Below are positions 60,014-64,000 of a DNA stretch of 64,000 nt, in pieces (the first letter of the stretch is position 1; every line of letters starts with the position of its first letter). Location: the NCBI GenBank assembly GCA_046330135.1, contig JAXLTI010000003.1, forward strand, positions 434,001-498,000, written 5' to 3'. The DNA is from CAYYFX01 sp046330135. GTDB lineage: Bacteria; ARS69. The notes below the pieces were generated by a model. That model was not told the DNA's origin, did no database searches, and saw only the letters and a program-made list of their open reading frames with translations. A program made the position numbers and the translations under genes.

Positions 60014-61270
60014 TCATTTCCAAACTCCCGCGACCGGAGTGCCGCAGGCCTTGCAGCGCCCGTCTTCGAGATTGCGAGCGGTCACGAAGAAGCCGCGCCG
60101 CTCGATGACCGCCTTGCCGCACCCCGGGCAGTACGTGTCGTTGCCCGGGTGATCCGGAACGTTGCCCACGTAGGCGTAGCGAATGCCGTGCTGCATGGCG
60201 ATCTCGCGAGCGCGCTCGAGCGACGCCACGGGAGTCGGGGACAGGTTGGGAAGCTGGTAGTCCGGATGGAAGCGAGTGAAGTGCACGGGCACGTCGGGGC
60301 CGAGCTCGCCGGCGACCCACTTCGCCAGCTCGCCGAGCATCTCGGGCGCGTCGTTGAGCGTGGGCGCGACGAGGTTGACGATCTCCAGGTGGACGCCGCG
60401 GCGCGCCACCTGCGCCAGGCTGCGCAGCACCGGCGCCAGGGAAGCTCCGCAGACGCGCGAGTAGAAGTCCTCGGAGAAGCCCTTGAGGTCGATCTTGATC
60501 GCGTCGAGCACGTCGCACATCTCGTCGAGCGGCGCTTCGTTCATGAAGCCGCAGCTGACGAGAACGGACCGGATGCGTCGCGGGCGGGCCGCGCGCGCGA
60601 CGTCGGTGAGGTACTCCACGAAGACCGTCGGCTCGTTGTACGTGAACGCGATCACCGGCGCGCCGCGGCCGACCGCGCCGTCCACGATGCCTTCCGGCGA
60701 GGTCCACGCCGCCGGGTCGTCCTCGGGCCGCGCCTGGGAGATCTCCCAGTTCTGGCAGAACTTGCAGCGCAGCGGGCAACCCGCGGTGGCGATCGAGTAC
60801 GCGGCCGATCCGGGAAGGAAGTGGTAGAACGGCTTCTTCTCGATGGGATCCACGTGGATCGCCACCGGGCGCCCGTAGACGAGCGAGCGCAGCTCGCCGT
60901 CCACGTTGAGCCGAGCCCGACACATGCCGCGCTCGCCGATGTCGAGGCTGCAGTTCCGCGCGCACAGCCGGCAGCGGACCGAGCGCGTCTCGTGCCGATG
61001 GGGATGGTCCAGAGGAACGCGATCGCTCTCGTGACAGGCGAGGCAATCCGACGGGGCGCTCGACGCGGCGGCCGAGGTCCAGTAGCGAGCCCTCGGCGCG
61101 CGGCGGATCAGATCGGAGAGGGCGTCCCTCGGAGCGGGCGGATCGCTCCCGCCGCCCACGAGGTGCGCGAGCCAATCCCCGCCCGCGAGAGACGGAACGC
61201 CGGCCACGCAGGCGCCGAAGCCGGCGCCCGCTCCGAGAAAATGCCGGCGAGTCCAGCCGAGCTTTGCCAT
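60014..61270 (-). CDS. AmmeMemoRadiSam system radical SAM enzyme with Tat signal and a CxxCH motif
   Basis: 418 residues. The N-terminus GWTRRHFLGAGAGFGACVAG is a twin-arginine signal. Residues 76-80 (CLACH) form a c-type heme motif in the linker. Cys100, 103, 107 and 117 (CRLCARNCS, GMC) are the typical extra cluster of the family. Then DPIEKKPFYHFLPGS and the radical SAM motif Cys165-x3-Cys169-x2-Cys172 (AGCPLRCKFCQNWEIS), AFTYNEPTVFVEY, and a C-terminal four-Cys ribbon CPGCG..CKACG. The function of the system is not known. A periplasmic radical SAM enzyme is unusual; the downstream partner also has an export signal, so the whole set may work outside the cytoplasm. Confidence 0.9.
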   Translation of the reverse strand: MAKLGWTRRHFLGAGAGFGACVAGVPSLAGGDWLAHLVGGGSDPPAPRDALSDLIRRAPRARYWTSAAASSAPSDCLACHESDRVPLDHPHRHETRSVRCRLCARNCSLDIGERGMCRARLNVDGELRSLVYGRPVAIHVDPIEKKPFYHFLPGSAAYSIATAGCPLRCKFCQNWEISQARPEDDPAAWTSPEGIVDGAVGRGAPVIAFTYNEPTVFVEYLTDVARAARPRRIRSVLVSCGFMNEAPLDEMCDVLDAIKIDLKGFSEDFYSRVCGASLAPVLRSLAQVARRGVHLEIVNLVAPTLNDAPEMLGELAKWVAGELGPDVPVHFTRFHPDYQLPNLSPTPVASLERAREIAMQHGIRYAYVGNVPDHPGNDTYCPGCGKAVIERRGFFVTARNLEDGRCKACGTPVAGVWK

Positions 61271-61374
61271 GTCCGCACCGCCGTCCAGGGTACCCCGGAA
61301 CGGACGGACGGCCAGGCCCGGTCTCGCGCAGCGCCGAGGGCTCCCGGCCGATCAGCCCGGCCGGCCGGGCCCTC

Positions 61375-62802
61375 TCAGGGTCCGGTGGCGGCCGGCGGCG
61401 GCGCGGGCGCGAGCCCCTCCAGCTTCTTCCGCAACGCGTCCGTCGTTCCCTGGGAGCGCTGGCCCTCCGGGAGAGCCTCGGACTTCTTCACCGCGTCTTC
61501 GAGCGTGGCTCGCGCCGCCGCCGTGTCGCCCTTCGCGACGAGGATGTCGGCGCGCGTGCGCAGGATGTTCAGCAGCCGCGGCCCGTAGCCGTGGGCGATC
61601 GCCCGGTCGCACGCGGCGAGCGCGTCGTCCCAGCGCTGCATCGCCTTGTAGGCCACCGCCAGCCGGTAAGGCGGGTTGTAGTCGTCCGGGAGATCCGCCT
61701 CGGACTGCTGGAGCATCGGCACGGCCTTCTCCGGCTGACCCAGCTCGAGATAGGCCGAAAGACGGTGGGGATCGAAAACGGCGCGGGCGTCGGGCGTGGG
61801 GGCCTTCGCGGCGGCGCCCTCGAGGAAGCTCGCCCAGGACGTCGCGACCGCGCGAGCGCCGGAGGAATCGCGGGCGGCCTTGTGGGCCTCCAGCAAGGAG
61901 ATGTAGAGCCCCGAGCGATCGTCATCCGCCATTGGAATCGATTGATCCGCAACAGCTTGCGACGCTGCTCTCTCGAAGAACTCGAAGGATGCCGCCTTGG
62001 TCGAATCGCTGTCGGGAAGCGCCGCGGCGCAATCCAGGCCTACGCCCGCGATCACCGCCACCGACGTGGTCTTCGCGAGTCGTGGGTAGACGTCGCGAGC
62101 GAACGGGAGCGCCGACGAGCAGTTCTCCTCCATCGACCAATCCACGAGCAACGCCTCCACGGCGCGCCCGTACCGCGGCCAATCGCTCGGCGCCGCTGCG
62201 ATCGCCTTCTGATAGACCTCGGCCGCTTCCGGTCCCTTGCCTTCGCCGTAGAGGAGGTCCGCCTGCGCGAGGAGGTCGTCCGCGCCCGGGACACCCTTCG
62301 CGCCCGGCGCGCCAGCGGCCGGCTTCGCCCCGGAGCCAGCGAGCGCCCCCTTCCGCGCGCGGTCGAAGTCGCCGCGGACGTCCGTCAGGAGACGCTGGAG
62401 CTGGGGCACCGTGGCGCCGCCCACCCACTTGAGGAGAACCTGCTCGCGGTCGGGCTCCACCACGAGGTAGGTGGGTAGCGCGCGCACCGGATACTTCTTC
62501 CGGAACGCCGCGTTCTTCGCCTTCTCGGTGTCGATCTCCAGCCAGACGAACCGTCCGGCTTGCTCCTCGAGGGCGGCGTCAGTGAAGACGAACGCCTTCA
62601 TGGAGCGGCACGTGTGTCACCACGGCGCCCAGGTGTCGATGAACAGCGGAAGCTTCTTCGCGCGCGCCTCCGCCAGCGCCTTCGGGTAGTCGTCCGCGAT
62701 GAACGGCAGCACGGACGGCTTGGCGCGCGGAGCGGTGGCCGGGCCGGCGCCGAGAGTGAGGAGAGACAGGGCGACGAAGGTCGTTCGGGATCGGTTTCGC
62801 AT
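61375..62802 (-). CDS. Exported thioredoxin-fold/TPR protein with in-frame TGA at the nucleophilic Cys (probable selenoprotein)
   Basis: 475 residues if TGA at 62617-62619 is read as selenocysteine (residue 62). Before it: signal peptide MRNRSRTTFVALSLLTLGAG and LPLFIDTWAPW. After it, in the same frame: HTCRSMKAFVFTDAALEE, LEIDTEKAKNAAFRKKYPVRALPTYLVVEP. Together they form a complete thioredoxin domain (WAPW-U-H-T-C) in which U replaces exactly the attacking Cys of CxxC. The C-terminal part (about 160-470) is a TPR-like helical repeat region (AAEVYQKAIAAAP, AAYL, ALAACDRAIAHGYGP). A hairpin fitting a bacterial SECIS lies 20 bases after the TGA. If TGA were a stop, a Trx domain would be cut at its active site and the rest would start at an internal ATG (62601). 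Confidence 0.75.
62575..62596 (-). promoter_or_regulatory. Candidate bacterial SECIS hairpin
   Basis: GGCGTT and GACGCC pair (6 bp, one G-U) around the loop CGTCTTCACT. The stem begins at base 21 after the TGA and the second loop base is G, as in bacterial SECIS elements that bind SelB. By-eye fold only. Confidence 0.45.
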
Positions 62803-62930
62803 CGGGTGATCCTACCTCACCGGCATGGCCGGCGCGCGTCAAAGTCCGGCGCGGTCGAGGCCGCGGTTCGAGCCCGCCGCGGCCGCAGCGGCGGTTCCCC
62901 CGCCGCGAGGTCAGCGCGAGTCAGCACGAG

Positions 62931-63878
62931 TCAGTGCGAGAAGAGATACGTCATGCCCACGTTCAGAACGGCCTTCTCCTTCTGGGCCCCGTTCAGGTCG
63001 CGCGCGATCGGGATCTGGCTCGCGAGGCGAAGCACCGCCCCGCCGCCGAGATCCACCAGCAGACGCGGCGTGGCGTAGAGCAGCGAGCCCCCGGTGTCCC
63101 CGTCCAGCGTGCCCGCGGAGTCCGTGCGGTCCTTCGCGGCGTGGCGGAAGTCCAGCTCGCAGACGGCGTCGAAGACGCGCCCGAGCTTGTGCTCGTACGC
63201 GACGTTGCCGAGGTAGCTCTCGCCGTAGCGATAGGCGAAGTCGTTCTCGCCCGTATGCCGGTAGCCGGCCGCGGCGAAAAGGGCCGACCGAGCGTCGATC
63301 AGATAGAGGAGCGAGAGGCTGCCGAAGACGTCGGTGGAGCCCGTGCCGGGCTGCGCGTGCTCGTCCAGGCGCTCGCCATCCTGACGGAGGTCGTTCCGAC
63401 CCCAGGGCGTCTTCACGCCGCCCAGGAGCGACACGGCCGCGCGGCGCCCCATTCCCCCGGCGAACGGCGACGACCAGAGCCGTAGCTGGCCGTAGATCTC
63501 GGGGTCGGAGAGCCCGCTCGTGTGCGTCTTGTCGGCCTCCGCGGACGGCGCGCTCGCCGTGAGGTCGCGGACGCTGTAGGGGACGCGCGCGAAGAGCGCG
63601 AACGCGTCGCTCACGCCGCAGGAGAAGAGGGCGGTGACGCGGTTCTCCACCTGGGATTCCGCCGCCTGGCCGGGATCGCCCTCGTCCTTGTCGAAGCGCT
63701 CCCAGTCCACGGCGGGCCGGAAGCCGGGCGACGCGTAACCGGCCGTGCCCAGCGCGTTGAACGTGGGATCCCCACAGCGGCAGATGGAGCATGCGTGAGC
63801 GGTCGCGGCCACGAAGACGGCCAGCGCCGACGCCGCGGCGAGCAGGGCACCGTTCCGCCGAATGACCGCATCCCTCAA
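62931..63878 (-). CDS. Outer-membrane beta-barrel protein (MetA-like transporter type)
   Basis: 315 residues. The start is TTG at 63878 after GGAGGGG. Signal peptide to about residue 29 (ALLAAASALAVFVAATAHA), then ACSICRCGDPTF, a Cys cluster often seen at the start of these barrels. The remainder is beta-strands ending LNVGMTYLFSH, with EIYGQLRLWSS, AAVSLLGGVKTPWGRND, LLYLIDARSALFAAAGYRHTGEN. It resembles the phenol MetA-type transporter barrels. The substrate is unknown. The gene is upstream of the selenoprotein gene (128-base gap) and may share a transcript with it. Confidence 0.75.
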   Translation of the reverse strand: MRDAVIRRNGALLAAASALAVFVAATAHACSICRCGDPTFNALGTAGYASPGFRPAVDWERFDKDEGDPGQAAESQVENRVTALFSCGVSDAFALFARVPYSVRDLTASAPSAEADKTHTSGLSDPEIYGQLRLWSSPFAGGMGRRAAVSLLGGVKTPWGRNDLRQDGERLDEHAQPGTGSTDVFGSLSLLYLIDARSALFAAAGYRHTGENDFAYRYGESYLGNVAYEHKLGRVFDAVCELDFRHAAKDRTDSAGTLDGDTGGSLLYATPRLLVDLGGGAVLRLASQIPIARDLNGAQKEKAVLNVGMTYLFSH

Positions 63879-64000
63879 CGGTTCTTCCCCTCCATCCGGA
63901 CTCTCCCAACCCAGGGGCGTTGAAGCCGCGCATGGTACCCGAACGGGACGTCGAACGCATCGGAGAGCGATCCGGAAGCGCGGGCGCCGGGTCCGGAGGC

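Noticed and set aside
61375..62601. Separate TPR protein starting at the internal ATG 62601, with the upstream 61 codons as a pseudogene
   Set aside because: The thioredoxin domain is continuous across the TGA and would be cut at its active site. No ribosome site precedes 62601. Selenocysteine explains all the facts better, although not proven.

Overview
The window is very GC-rich bacterial DNA from a diderm. It encodes lipoproteins, outer-membrane beta-barrels, Sec and Tat signal peptides, and many secreted proteins that end in FlgD-like Ig / type-A-sorting-like domains. Together with a gingipain/PorU-type C25 peptidase, FG-GAP/UnbV and dockerin proteins and giant multiheme cytochromes, this points to an uncultivated FCB-type lineage. 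Candidatus Eisenbacteria is my best guess; that is inference, since no marker gene here fixes the taxon.

Layout. (a) 1-1860 (-): a HybA-like ferredoxin and a HybB/NrfD-like membrane protein in one reading frame, cut by the window edge. (b) 2026-12840 (+): a well-formed promoter, then an operon for an NHL propeller, four multiheme c cytochromes (6, 6, 42 and 4 CxxCH motifs), an outer-membrane barrel, two CsgG-like lipoproteins and an exported unknown. It looks like an extracytoplasmic electron-transfer or porin-cytochrome module. (c) 12938-16675 (-): tRNA-Asp, a SpoIID-like protein, anmK and murQ (peptidoglycan recycling and remodelling). (d) 16764-27883 (-): secreted proteins, each with its own promoter and terminator: C25 peptidase, a small unknown, FG-GAP/UnbV, dockerin and sortilin/BNR propeller. 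(e) 28136-33285: a surface-polysaccharide group (PMT-like glycosyltransferase, FemAB-like, DegT-like, GT-B). (f) 33266-38369: more secreted proteins, including two that share a short C-terminal tail with the protein at 20962. (g) 38528-44010 (-): tRNA-Val, a DUF3098-like protein, larE, mltG, ruvX and a SpoIIE-type phosphatase with an RsbW-type kinase. (h) 44011-46061: structured repeats around an IS110-family (IS1111-type) element with a likely guide RNA. (i) 46062-54397 (-): rluD-like, lspA, ileS, purine nucleoside phosphorylase, DivIVA, YggT, YggS, tdk and a thioesterase, tightly overlapping, read from an M30-type metalloprotease. (j) 56284-62802 (-): an apparently exported AmmeMemoRadiSam set (radical SAM with Tat signal; Memo-AMMECR1 fusion with Sec signal) with a spermidine-synthase-like membrane protein and a thioredoxin-TPR protein whose nucleophilic Cys codon is TGA (probable selenocysteine). 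(k) 62931-63878 (-): an outer-membrane barrel. I see nothing in the last 120 bases.

Best leads: the probable selenoprotein at 61375-62802; the exported AmmeMemoRadiSam set with a CxxCH motif in its radical SAM enzyme; the shared W-x2-[IV]-K-x2-[YW]-R C-terminus of three secreted proteins; the 42-heme cytochrome; and the IS1111-type element in a structured intergenic region.
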